The translations under genes and the position numbers were made by a program. 64,000 nucleotides of DNA from Lysinibacillus odysseyi 34hs-1 = NBRC 100172 (lineage in GTDB: Bacteria; Bacillota; Bacilli; Bacillales_A; Planococcaceae). Below are positions 9,080 to 17,200 of the stretch, piece by piece. The stretch spans positions 434,001 to 498,000 of the forward strand of contig NZ_BCVX01000002.1 in NCBI RefSeq assembly GCF_001591965.1. Reading direction: 5' to 3'. How positions within the stretch are numbered: position 1 is the first letter of the stretch; every line of letters starts with the position of its first letter. The notes beneath the pieces are model-generated. The model saw only the letters and a program-made list of their open reading frames with translations. It searched no databases and was not told the DNA's origin.

Positions 9080-9580
9080 TTATCCTCTCGATGGGAAATT
9101 CCCGATAATAGCAATACAATAATTTGCTACACTAAAAGGCTGCAGGTTTGTATGTGGTGCCGAGCTTCCAGCTATAGTTAATGCTTGAGAATTCATTGGT
9201 GAGTCTATTACATTCGAGTAGACTTTTTGTTTATTACCTCCCCATACGTTGCCGGAAGCGTTTTTTAAAGTTGCAGGTTGAGAAGATCCAGAAATTTGAT
9301 GGGTATGTGCCGGCATTTCATTTATTGAGAGTGTATGTGTTTCCTCTCCTCCTTTTAAACCCAACGTAACATCATTTCCCCCTATATGTACGGGAGCTCT
9401 TCCTCTTAAATCTGGTAAAGCGAATGTTGTTTTTCCGTCACCGCCGTATGTTGTTCCAATAATCGAATATAGTGCTACATTTTGTTGAATTTGAAGAAGC
9501 TGCCCCTCACATTTCATCCAACCTTTCGGAGCATAATTAAATGCAAAGCATCTTATTTCACCAACATATGGTTCTGCCAT
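9080..9580 (-). CDS. Phage tail collar domain protein (MdpB-like), second of three
   Basis: 166 residues. It starts MAEPYVGEIRCFAFNYAPKGW with AAGGAG 8 bases before the ATG. Collar motifs are WMKCEGQLLQIQQN, TYGGDGKTTFALPDLRGRAP and LSINEMPAHTHQISGS, and the end is xPFSVANYCIAIIG. It is a paralogue of the two neighbours: the N-terminal 90 residues align well, while the middle (residues about 95-140) differs, as in variable receptor-facing regions of tail proteins. Spaced 22 bases from the upstream collar gene and 21 from the downstream one, so co-translated from the same operon. Confidence 0.87.
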   Translation of the reverse strand: MAEPYVGEIRCFAFNYAPKGWMKCEGQLLQIQQNVALYSIIGTTYGGDGKTTFALPDLRGRAPVHIGGNDVTLGLKGGEETHTLSINEMPAHTHQISGSSQPATLKNASGNVWGGNKQKVYSNVIDSPMNSQALTIAGSSAPHTNLQPFSVANYCIAIIGNFPSRG

Positions 9581-9602
9581 GTTTGTTTCTCCTTTTCACT
9601 AT

Positions 9603-10133
9603 TTAAGGTTGTGCTGGGTAAAGCCCAACTAATGCAATAATGTAACTGATTGTAAGGTAAGGCATCATATTTTCATGAACCTGAACTCCGCCGACCTGAG
9701 ACACACTTTTTGAATTCATCTTCCCAAACTTTTCGGGATTAATTGTTGGAACTTCAGCGTACTGTGCCTGGTTTGTTTTTGCCCATACTGCATTAGCGGG
9801 AAGCTCACTGTTACCGGCTAATGAATATGCATTTAAAGTATGGGTATGTGCCGGTAATTGATCTAGTGTCAGAGAGACAGACTCCACTCCGCCTGTACTC
9901 CCCATATTAAAAGATGTCTCTGTTAAAGGATTGACTCCTTGATGAAGAACGGCTCTTCCGCAAAAATCCGGAAGTGCAAATGTTGTTTGTCCATCTCCTC
10001 CATAAGTAACTCCTATAAGAGCATATAACAGCTCATTTTGCTCTATTTTCAGAACTTGGCCATCACAAAATGCCCACCCTTCCGGAGCATAATTCCCAGC
10101 AAACATACGAATCTCCCCTACATATGGCTCCAT
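9603..10133 (-). CDS. Phage tail collar domain protein (MdpB-like), first of three
   Basis: 176 residues, MEPYVGEIRMFAGNYAPEGWAFCDGQVL, preceded by GAGAGGAGTG. It shows the same collar signature (TYGGDGQTTFALPDFCGRAV, LTLDQLPAHTHTLNAY, MMPYLTISYIIALVG). Three consecutive collar genes with a GNAT gene immediately upstream is a pattern I have seen in other Bacillales annotations (recollection). The family name comes from a microcystin-dependent cyanobacterial protein; its molecular role is not established. Confidence 0.87.
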   Translation of the reverse strand: MEPYVGEIRMFAGNYAPEGWAFCDGQVLKIEQNELLYALIGVTYGGDGQTTFALPDFCGRAVLHQGVNPLTETSFNMGSTGGVESVSLTLDQLPAHTHTLNAYSLAGNSELPANAVWAKTNQAQYAEVPTINPEKFGKMNSKSVSQVGGVQVHENMMPYLTISYIIALVGLYPAQP

Positions 10134-10175
10134 ACTATTTCACTCCTCTCTTTTTCGCCTTACAATGAATTGCTC

Positions 10176-10637
10176 CTAACCTGTCCATTCCATAAAAATA
10201 TACATATCGCTGCATTCTATTTGCTTAAAACCTAGTTGTTCATATAAGCTTTTTGCTCTTTCATTTGAACGAAAAACACTTAACTGAACAGTTTTGTCAT
10301 GCTGCTGTGCTCTTTTCTGGCATTCCAGCAGTATTTTCGTTCCCATTCCTCTTCCTTGAAAATGCGGCAGGATTGTCAGGTCGACAATTACTAACGTATC
10401 TCTCAGATCCGCTAGTAACAATCGTCCAATTTTTTCTTTATGAGAAACTAATATGCTAGTTTCTAAATGCGGGTATTTCTGTTTATACGAGATTTGCTGA
10501 CAATGATATTGCATTTGCATAAATTGTTTTTTCTGTTCTTCATTCCACGGCCATTCATTCAGTTCATTCATTCTTGAACTGGCATATACTTCGAACAGAA
10601 ATTCATTATCTTCAAGTGCTGCTTTTAGTAACCTCAA
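10176..10637 (-). CDS. GNAT-family N-acetyltransferase
   Basis: 153 residues starting at a TTG (10635-10637), with AAGGG about 11 bases upstream; no in-frame ATG fits better. The acetyl-CoA-binding loop is LPHFQGRGMGTKILLECQKRA (Q/R-x-x-G-x-G/A), followed by VQLSVFRSNERAKSLYEQLGF, the usual beta5-alpha4 region. It lies 42 bases before the first collar gene and 18 bases after the Cry-like gene. The substrate is unknown; modification of a collar protein or of the Cry-like protein is a guess from context only. Confidence 0.85.
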   Translation of the reverse strand: MRLLKAALEDNEFLFEVYASSRMNELNEWPWNEEQKKQFMQMQYHCQQISYKQKYPHLETSILVSHKEKIGRLLLADLRDTLVIVDLTILPHFQGRGMGTKILLECQKRAQQHDKTVQLSVFRSNERAKSLYEQLGFKQIECSDMYIFMEWTG

Positions 10638-10655
10638 TTCGCGATAAACCCTTCC

Positions 10656-12044
10656 CTATTCATGCAACACTAAGTTAGGATCACTTTCATCCTGCAGGTC
10701 ATAATCGATATGGGCAAATTGGAACTGAATGGCTTCAATACCTGATGTATATTTCCAATAGGACCCCACTTGAGCGTTTACTAACATATAGTTGTCATTA
10801 TGAATTGTTGCGATATTTTTATATTGTGTCTTACTTGTATTGCCGATAATATCGCTGCTTTCACCGTTTAAATAATGGAATTGAATACTCGTCAATACAC
10901 CGTCACAGATGTCTGTTGTTACCCCAATGATGTAAGAGTCTTCAGGAATATTTATTAAATGAGGTCTGCAGTCATTTTTCGTTCCGAGTAGACTTCCCTC
11001 TCTTTTTACTCCGTTATCATCAAAGATAAATTTCAAGCCACATACCGTTTCTTTGACGTACACATATACCTGTTTAATATGTCCCGGTAAATCTCCATTA
11101 TTCTCTGTTTCTACTAAGCCAAGACGGCCGCTAGATGTATGATATCCCTTCTTTTGTTTGTCATAGATAAACATCGATTGCGGGCCGAGCCACAGCTTGC
11201 CAAAGTGGAAATCCACATGAGGCGGTTCCATTTCTCTGCCAGGTATTAATTTCCCAAGGTAGAAAATCGGTTCTACTACTTTTAGTAAATCTGCATACGC
11301 CTGATTTACAATATTATCGCGAATAGCTCGTAATCCTTTGTTATAGTATGTATCTCCATCAACATAATCAGCCTGAAACTTAACATGTGCTGCGCTATTT
11401 AGTTGATCAGACAATTCACCGAAAGTGCTTGCTGTTACGAAAGCCGTGTACCAATCTCTTTCTACCCAAGATTTATAGCTGATTTGGTCTTCACGCCACT
11501 TTCTCCAATCGTAAAAAAGGGTACTCGACTGAAAATACTTATTATAGTTGTTATAGGTACTTATCAAATCCTTTTCCCATTCACCGCGATTATCTTCCTT
11601 GAAAATTTCTTGTCCAAATAGTAATCTTTCACGTAATAAGATGAGGTGTAAGTGTGCATGAATAACAATCAACGGAAGCAAATGAATTCTGTTTGAAGAG
11701 CTCGTTAGCTTTTTAAAAATGGTATTGGCATTTGTCAGCATGGCACCTAACCAAACCCCTTGTTCTGATGGTTTTGCATTCAAATAGCTCTCCATTGAAG
11801 ATTTCAATCCATCTAACTCACTTTTTCGTTCCTCTAATTCTTTTTGCAGAATTTTTTCGTCTACCAAACGAGAAACTTGGTCTTTCAAAGATTCCCAAAT
11901 GCTTACTTTCTTTGTAGGCCAAATTGTCTCTAACAATACTTTAATCGCTCCGCCTACTACCGGAATTTTTGAACTTGCCGCTGATACAATTCCTTTTAAT
12001 TTATTGTTCAATGAATTTGAATCAGCTATCTCCAACATTCCCAT
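10656..12044 (-). CDS. Cry domain-I (Endotoxin_N)-like protein with jacalin-like C-terminal domain
   Basis: About 462 residues from the ATG at 12042-12044, which has AGGGGGA 9 bases upstream; a longer GTG start at 12086 lacks a ribosome site. The N-terminal half matches the pore-forming helical bundle of delta-endotoxins: IPVVGGAIKVLLETIWP, then IWESLKDQVSRLVDEKI and the central helix LLPLIVIHAHLHLILLRERLLFG. The C-terminal half from about residue 310 has a jacalin-lectin pattern (HIKQVYVYV, CGLKFIFDDNG, YIIGVTTDICDGVLTSIQFHY). Cry domains II and III are absent, so it is a two-module protein of under half the usual 1100 or 650 residues. It is the first gene of the operon. A pore-former targeted by a lectin is the natural inference; the host target is unknown. 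Confidence 0.78.
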   Translation of the reverse strand: MGMLEIADSNSLNNKLKGIVSAASSKIPVVGGAIKVLLETIWPTKKVSIWESLKDQVSRLVDEKILQKELEERKSELDGLKSSMESYLNAKPSEQGVWLGAMLTNANTIFKKLTSSSNRIHLLPLIVIHAHLHLILLRERLLFGQEIFKEDNRGEWEKDLISTYNNYNKYFQSSTLFYDWRKWREDQISYKSWVERDWYTAFVTASTFGELSDQLNSAAHVKFQADYVDGDTYYNKGLRAIRDNIVNQAYADLLKVVEPIFYLGKLIPGREMEPPHVDFHFGKLWLGPQSMFIYDKQKKGYHTSSGRLGLVETENNGDLPGHIKQVYVYVKETVCGLKFIFDDNGVKREGSLLGTKNDCRPHLINIPEDSYIIGVTTDICDGVLTSIQFHYLNGESSDIIGNTSKTQYKNIATIHNDNYMLVNAQVGSYWKYTSGIEAIQFQFAHIDYDLQDESDPNLVLHE

Positions 12045-12121
12045 TCTTTCAGTCCCCCTACATACTATAGTTGAGTAAATTTTCACTATAGACTTAATAC
12101 CTAGACAAATTTATAATTCTT

Positions 12122-12150
12122 ATTATGAAATAGAAGATTTAATGTTTCAA
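12122..12150 (-). promoter_or_regulatory. Sigma-A promoter of the Cry-like/collar/SLH operon
   Basis: On the minus strand TTGAAA (12145-12150), a 17-base spacer and CATAAT (12122-12127) match the vegetative consensus well. The expected transcript start near 12115 gives a leader of about 70 bases before the ATG at 12044. Confidence 0.6.
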
Positions 12151-12159
12151 ATAGAACTT

Positions 12160-12179
12160 TCTTACAAGAATCTTACAAG
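12160..12179. promoter_or_regulatory. Direct repeats at 11-bp pitch, candidate response-regulator site
   Basis: TCTTACAAG occurs twice (12160-12168 and 12171-12179), 11 bases apart, ending 10 bases upstream of the operon -35 box. OmpR/PhoB and SARP-type winged-helix regulators bind direct repeats of this pitch just upstream of -35. The adjacent response regulator has a winged helix of that class, so it is the likely ligand (inference). Confidence 0.55.
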
Positions 12180-12224
12180 GTTCGACAGAAAATAAGAGCT
12201 TAGTTCCTATAGCCGGATGGAGGA

Positions 12225-14102
12225 ATGGGATTGAAAAAACAGAAAGTGCTATTTTTTTTAGTCGGTTTTGCTTTTCTATTAACACTCACATTATTTTTAC
12301 TACAAAATGATCAACCTTCTTTTACCTCACACGGTACGCTTGATCTTGATCAGACGCCATTTCATGATGACAAAATGATTACACTTGATGGAAAATGGGA
12401 ATTTTACGAAGGAAAGTTATATGAACCGAGCGCATTTACGAATGGGACTAAGGAAAATGCAGTATTTATTCATGTTCCGGGTGCCTGGACGACTGAGGAA
12501 GAAAATAAGAGGGTCGGTACGTATAGACTTGTCATTAACAACGTGCCAACGGGGAAGGTTCTTGGCATTAAGAAACAGAACATCCGCAGTGCGAGTAAAA
12601 TTTTTATTAATGGAAAATTGATGAGTGAAGAGGGAACTGTCACAAAGAACGAGGCAAATTATACAGAAGGGAATGTCCCTAAGCTGCTTTTCTTCCAATC
12701 GGATACTGACCGGATTGAGGTGATTATCCAAGTTTCCGACTTTTCCTTTAATAGCGCGGGAATTGCAAACTCCATCCATTTCGGTGAACAGGAAACGATC
12801 GTTACCCAAAGCCTGAAAAACGTACTTTATGAGCTAGCGATTATTACTGTTTTACTGACGATAGGATTGTTATATATTCTTTTATATCTATTTGTGGAAA
12901 AGTATCGCAGAAAAGAATTCTTCATCCTTGCTTTTGCTTTATCGTGTATATTTTTTGCATTGATTAATTTATGTTTAAGCGAGCGGACGATTCTTTATCT
13001 CTTGCCGGGTCTATCCTTCGAGACAATGTTTAAAATTAAAGACATCTCAATTTTTCTTGCGACCATTTCTTTAATACTGATTGTGACTCAAATCGATAAA
13101 AGATTACTATCCCATCGATTAAGAAACTCATTAATTACGGCTTACTCTCTTTATATTCTAATGATTTTATTGACACCGTTGAAGTTTTATCACTCCTTTT
13201 TACTTATCTTTATTTCATTAAATTGTTTCACTTATTTGTATATCATGATAAAAGTTGTCTACTTTTATCTGAAAAAGAATACGGTTTCGAATGACTACCA
13301 GCAAACTATTATTTTGTTTAGTATTTTGAATATTAATATATATAATATCAACTTACTTCTATATAGTTTTGGATTAACAACAAAATTGCAGCTTGGCTTT
13401 TTAAACATCCTGCTTTATGCTATCGCCCTTGCAATTTATTTAACGATCAGAGTCAACCAATCCTACAAAAGAAATGAGTATCTAACACATGAATTGGATG
13501 TGACAGAACAGGCGTATTTAGTAGCCCAGATCAAGCCGCACTTTTTCTTCAATACATTAACGAGTGTGATGTCTTTATGCTATACGGATGGAAAAAAGGC
13601 TGCCCAATTACTGGCACATTTCAGCAGTTTTCTGAGACAGTCCTTTGAATTTAATTCCCGTGATATGTTTGTAACAGTCGAAAAAGAAATGAAGCTCCTC
13701 CATTCTTATATTGCCATCGAGAAGGAAAGATTCGGAGAGAAACTGCATATTGAATACGACATTGATCCTAATGCATCAGAAGAATATATTATCCCCCTTT
13801 CCATCCAGCCTTTAGTGGAAAATGCGATTAATCATGGTATTTATCCAAAGGAAGATGGCGGTGTTATCAACATTTCTATCCATAAGGAACAGTCAAATTT
13901 AGTGATTAGTGTGTTTGATACGGGGGTAGGGATACCGGCCGAAAAGATTCTAGATTTATTGAATGCAACAAAGCAGGCAGAACGTGGAATCGGCATAGCC
14001 AACATTAATAAAAGATTAACAAAATACTACCGTACGCAGTTAATAATAGAAAGTGAGCAAGGATTATGGACGAAGGTAAAATTTGAAATACCTCTTCATT
14101 AA
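12225..14102 (+). CDS. Sensor histidine kinase with 7TMR-DISM-like membrane domain
   Basis: 625 residues. After an N-terminal anchor (residues 8-26) comes an extracytoplasmic beta-rich domain (about 35-190, LDGKWEFYEGKL and FIHVPGAWT, resembling a galactose-binding fold). Seven or so membrane helices follow (about 200-410), then a LytS/YesM-type kinase core. The phospho-acceptor is in AQIKPHFFFNTLTSVM (about 440-455). The N box is PLVENAINHG, G1 is DTGVGIPAE and G2 is ERGIGIANINKRL. GGAGG is only one base before the ATG, so the TTG at 12231 is a possible alternative start. It is divergent from the toxin/collar operon and pairs with the next gene. The signal is unknown. Confidence 0.88.
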   Translation: MGLKKQKVLFFLVGFAFLLTLTLFLLQNDQPSFTSHGTLDLDQTPFHDDKMITLDGKWEFYEGKLYEPSAFTNGTKENAVFIHVPGAWTTEEENKRVGTYRLVINNVPTGKVLGIKKQNIRSASKIFINGKLMSEEGTVTKNEANYTEGNVPKLLFFQSDTDRIEVIIQVSDFSFNSAGIANSIHFGEQETIVTQSLKNVLYELAIITVLLTIGLLYILLYLFVEKYRRKEFFILAFALSCIFFALINLCLSERTILYLLPGLSFETMFKIKDISIFLATISLILIVTQIDKRLLSHRLRNSLITAYSLYILMILLTPLKFYHSFLLIFISLNCFTYLYIMIKVVYFYLKKNTVSNDYQQTIILFSILNINIYNINLLLYSFGLTTKLQLGFLNILLYAIALAIYLTIRVNQSYKRNEYLTHELDVTEQAYLVAQIKPHFFFNTLTSVMSLCYTDGKKAAQLLAHFSSFLRQSFEFNSRDMFVTVEKEMKLLHSYIAIEKERFGEKLHIEYDIDPNASEEYIIPLSIQPLVENAINHGIYPKEDGGVINISIHKEQSNLVISVFDTGVGIPAEKILDLLNATKQAERGIGIANINKRLTKYYRTQLIIESEQGLWTKVKFEIPLH

Positions 14103-14214
14103 ATAAGTGAAGGCGTCCTGCTTAGGCCCCGTTAATAAAATGATTTTCGTCTACGGAGGAAAAATCGCGGGGCTAAAACTATACATATATTTTCAAATAA
14201 GAAAGGAGCGTTTT

Positions 14215-14991
14215 ATGCTTAAAGCAGTGATTGTTGACGATGAAATGCTAGTCTCCAATTTTTTAAAAATACAATTAGAAAGTACCGGCTTAGCCACTGT
14301 GATTGACCAATTTCAAAAACCGTCTACTGCACTTAGCGAAATTCCGAATCTAAAACCAGACGTTGTTTTCCTTGATATCGAGATGCCTGGAATGAACGGA
14401 ATTGAACTTGGTACAAAGCTCCTCAATACATGCATAGGCTTAGAAATTATTTTTGTCACCGCATACAATCAATATGCTGTAGATGCTTTCAAGCTAAACG
14501 CCATCCATTACCTATTGAAACCAGCTGATGAAGAAGATCTTCGCATAGCACTGGAAAGAGTTATCGAAAAAAGGAAAGCTTATTCGGATATTGTACTCAA
14601 TAACAACTTGAGAATTGAGCTCCTGGGCCACATTAAAATCTTTCAAAATAGTCAAGAAGTGCGATTAAAATGGCCGACCGTAAAAGTGGAAGAATTATTT
14701 GCCCTCATGCTTATGTGCCGTAACCACGGGATTGAAAAGTGGCAGCTTACAGAAAAGCTATGGCCCAGTATCGAACTGAAAAAGGCTGAGCAAAACCTTT
14801 ATACAACCATCTACCGGCTGAAGAAAATTTTATTGGAAAGCGGTCTGGATGTCCGGATTAAAAATGCGAAAGGTAAATATTTTCTCGAATTATCTAACTG
14901 TACAATAGACATAGACGAGCAGCGCCAATTTAACAAAGCAGTACTATTTGGGGATAAGCAATATTCCTGGGTAGAGGGGTTAAATATTTAA
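14215..14991 (+). CDS. Response regulator, receiver plus SARP/OmpR-like winged helix
   Basis: 258 residues from the ATG at 14215 with AAGGAG upstream; a longer frame from 14107 has no ribosome site. The receiver (residues 1-120) has VDDEML, the phospho-acceptor in VFLDIEMPGMNG and the conserved lysine in YLLKPADE. The C-terminal half (about 140-250) is a winged-helix domain of the transcriptional-activator type: KVEELFALMLMCRNHGIEKWQLTEKLWPSIELKKAEQNLYTTIYRLKKIL, the pattern of BTAD/SARP DNA-binding regions. It is not the LytTR domain common with this kinase class. It follows the kinase by about 110 bases, and probably activates the divergent operon. Confidence 0.86.
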   Translation: MLKAVIVDDEMLVSNFLKIQLESTGLATVIDQFQKPSTALSEIPNLKPDVVFLDIEMPGMNGIELGTKLLNTCIGLEIIFVTAYNQYAVDAFKLNAIHYLLKPADEEDLRIALERVIEKRKAYSDIVLNNNLRIELLGHIKIFQNSQEVRLKWPTVKVEELFALMLMCRNHGIEKWQLTEKLWPSIELKKAEQNLYTTIYRLKKILLESGLDVRIKNAKGKYFLELSNCTIDIDEQRQFNKAVLFGDKQYSWVEGLNI

Positions 14992-15037
14992 TATTATTTG
15001 AGGGGGTTAATGCTCTCCTTAATTTGGAGGAGCTGGG

Positions 15038-15256
15038 ATAGAACATAAGCTGAAGTCATGTTTAAGGTATTTAAAATATCATTCACTAACGGAGCTCATT
15101 TCTCTTGAACAGCTCGTTCTTGAGCTTAGCAGATTTTGTTCATTGATTCAGCAACATACGAATTTATGGAAACACGAGCTATTTAACATCTTCAGGATTG
15201 AAGTAACAGGCCTTATAATTTTGGTCCGGCTTGGTGTTAACATACCAAACTTTTAG
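15038..15256 (+). CDS. Possible small ORF (72 aa) without a canonical start codon
   Basis: An open frame encodes IEHKLKSCLRYLKYHSLTEL then ISLEQLVLELSRFCSLIQQH and ends in TAG. GGAGGAG stands 5 bases before an ATA, the first codon after the upstream stop; there is no in-frame ATG or GTG. The helix-loop-helix pattern (SLEQLVLELSRFCSLI) is reminiscent of Spo0E-type aspartyl-phosphate phosphatases, but the signature SQELD is degenerate. It is either a decayed gene or a gene with a rare start. Confidence 0.3.
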   Translation: MEHKLKSCLRYLKYHSLTELISLEQLVLELSRFCSLIQQHTNLWKHELFNIFRIEVTGLIILVRLGVNIPNF

Positions 15257-15264
15257 AGGCAACT

Positions 15265-15758
15265 TCAAAAGCCGAAAATCATCCAAGGTTTTAGGTAACT
15301 ATATTCTATTTTAGATATATCCACCACTTCACCTGGAGATTTACTAATAAGAATTTCAGGAAGATTCGGGTTATCTTTCTTCAACCTATATTTTTGAACT
15401 TTTGTTAAACCAGGGTCAAAGGAAATATTCTGTGATTTAAATACTAATTTTATAAGGTTGTTATAAACTTTCCTTAAAAAATCTTTCCATTGATCTAATG
15501 ATGACCTTGAAACTTCATCGGTATTTCCCAATAGACGGTAGCTATCTGCCGAATGGAATATGAGTAAACCCGTCCCTAAATCACAAACCTTATTTTCTAA
15601 AATAACTATTGGAATATCAAATCCACTATTCCAATATAATTTGCTGCAAAAACATGGAGCATTAATGGGTTATCTACCTCGCCTAACTGACTAATTATAT
15701 TATTTTTATCCGTATTATAAAGCAACTCTTCAAGGAATTTAATCTCTTGCTCGTCCAT
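15265..15758 (-). pseudogene. DUF4274-family protein, frameshifted
   Basis: An ATG at 15756-15758 with GGGAGG upstream opens MDEQEIKFLEELLYNTDKNN and continues to LMLHVFAANY, where the frame is lost near 15634-15640. Adding one base there restores YWNSGFDIPIVILENKVCDLGTGLLIFHSADSY and then the 88-residue downstream frame that ends at 15265. The HxFAANYxWxxGFxxPxxIxExxxCDLGTxLxxF pattern is DUF4274. Its position directly after a degenerate toxin-like frame suggests an immunity role (inference). Either a real mutation or a one-base sequence error. Confidence 0.65.
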
Positions 15759-15764
15759 CTCCGC

Positions 15765-16050
15765 TTACCTCCCGCTATGTTTTGAAAAGTTTAGTCGTCT
15801 AATTAGTCGACCATCTTTTAAAGCATTCGGATTAAATTTGAAAAAGGCAATTTTCTAACCAGAAGAATATTTTTAGTAAACTCACTTAATGCCGTCTTCT
15901 CTTATAATCTTGACTGTTGAGTAAATTCCCTAGGGATAATTTCTTCAACTAGAACATAAGAATTAACAATATAGTGTGACTTATCTATTGTATATAAAAT
16001 AAACATTACAAGTTTTATCTCTTTTTCTCTAAATAAATTATAGTGAACAG
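15765..16050 (-). pseudogene. Degenerate toxin or immunity remnant
   Basis: A protein-like reading frame can be followed only across breaks. It reads YNLFREKEIKLVMFILYTID, then SYVLVEEIIPREFTQQSRL and a stop, then EKTALSEFTKNILLVRK, a frameshift, and finally FKFNPNALKDGRLIRRLNFS ending KHSGR just before the DUF4274 start. The tail looks like a toxin C-terminus directly preceding its immunity gene. Family not recognised. Confidence 0.35.
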
Positions 16051-16095
16051 GCTACATTATAAGTTGTCATTCTGGAGTTGCATTGTTTTAATCAT

Positions 16096-16130
16096 GGAAA
16101 AACCTTGAAAGGCATTTGGCCAATCAAGGT
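16096..16130 (-). terminator. Cassette terminator, copy 1
   Basis: On the minus strand ACCTTGA and TCAAGGT pair around an inner loop and are followed by TTTTTCC. It ends the immunity gene at 16147-16482. Nearly the same sequence recurs at 19342-19380 and, more diverged, at 23579-23610. Confidence 0.65.
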
Positions 16131-16146
16131 AATAATATTCCCCCAT

Positions 16147-16482
16147 TCATTCTCTTGACTCATCTATAATTCTTTCTTCCCATATTAGCATCAACTCTAA
16201 AAATTCCTTAGTTTCAATTGTATTTTCACAAGGTTCATCAATCCGGTAATGGTGTTCAGCTATTGTCACGTCTTTCCTAATACTTACACTCGTAGTATTC
16301 AGTGTGATTTCAAAATCATTATATACTCCTTCTAATACATTCTTAATGTATCTTATATACTCATCCATCTCTTCTTGCGTTGAAATATCTTCAACAAAAT
16401 CTGATAAAATACTTATTTCATCCGGCAGTACAATTCTTGTAATGCCAAACGGGTCTTTCTTCAATTCATAGGAATATTTCAT
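16147..16482 (-). CDS. Probable immunity protein for the EndoU toxin
   Basis: 111 acidic residues (MKYSYELKKDPFGITRIVLP to LMLIWEERIIDESRE), intact. It sits 20 bases downstream of the EndoU toxin fragment, the usual toxin-then-immunity order, and is followed by a terminator. I recognise it as a conserved small Bacillales protein found beside LXG-type toxins but cannot name the family. Function is assigned by context. Confidence 0.6.
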   Translation of the reverse strand: MKYSYELKKDPFGITRIVLPDEISILSDFVEDISTQEEMDEYIRYIKNVLEGVYNDFEITLNTTSVSIRKDVTIAEHHYRIDEPCENTIETKEFLELMLIWEERIIDESRE

Positions 16483-16502
16483 ATTATCGGCTACCTTCTT
16501 TA

Positions 16503-17200
16503 TTATTTATTATATAATGGATAGGCTGTAGCTATTGAACCATCCTTATTCAAGTACATTTCTACTTTTATTTCTGATGAAGTCTCACCTATATACTTAT
16601 AAGAACCTATCTGTTTTTTATTTTGGTAAGCTTCATCAATTGCTTTTAATACATCAACACGATTCCATTCCTTTGGAAAGAAACTAGATTTAGCCACTTT
16701 TTTACCCCCATCAATTTCAATCTAGCCCTATACATCCCATTTTTATCAGGAATACTCTCAGTGCCGGGGATAACTTTTCCACCCCTCATACTCTCGTGAT
16801 GATACCCAACTGCTTTTCCATTTTTATTAATTTCCCCATGATATATATGCTTCATTGTACCAGTATTATATTTATCTGCACCCTTACCACCAATCTTCTC
16901 ATCCAGCTTCTTGGCCATCTGAACAGTGGCTTTCTTTAAGTCCTGTGTGACCTCACTTACTGTCTTCGGCACTTTTGTGCTGCCTAGCGGTGTCACTGCT
17001 TCATGCGTAAGAGGTGTTTTTACATCTCCTAATTTCTTCGTATAATTTTTAAAGTACGTATACCCCTTCTGCAGTGGAGACTTGATATAATCGTCGTACA
17101 CTTTCTTGGCAGCTTCTTTCACCTTGTCTGGATGAAGCAAATTTTTCATCTTTCCCAGCACTTCTTTGCCCGTGTTGATCCATGATGGTACTACCTTCAT
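16503..17200 (-). pseudogene. Orphan EndoU nuclease toxin module, frameshifted
   Basis: The first frame (from 17200) carries a linker and the bacterial EndoU start: KHIYHGEINKNGKAVGYHHE, then MRGGKVIPGTESIPDKNGMY and RARLKLMGVKK. The frame breaks at the A6 run (T6 on the plus strand, 16698-16703). The next frame continues VAKSSFFPKEWNRVDVLKAI, then YKYIGETSSEIKVEMYLNKD and ends GSIATAYPLYNK. One extra A would join them into a complete EndoU domain with both catalytic histidines. There is no LXG N-terminus and no strong ribosome site, so this is a displaced C-terminal cassette, not a full toxin gene. Confidence 0.8.

Noticed and set aside
8522..10133. Prophage tail module
   Set aside because: Only collar-domain genes are present; no capsid, terminase, baseplate, lysis or integrase genes, and the operon ends with an SLH protein.
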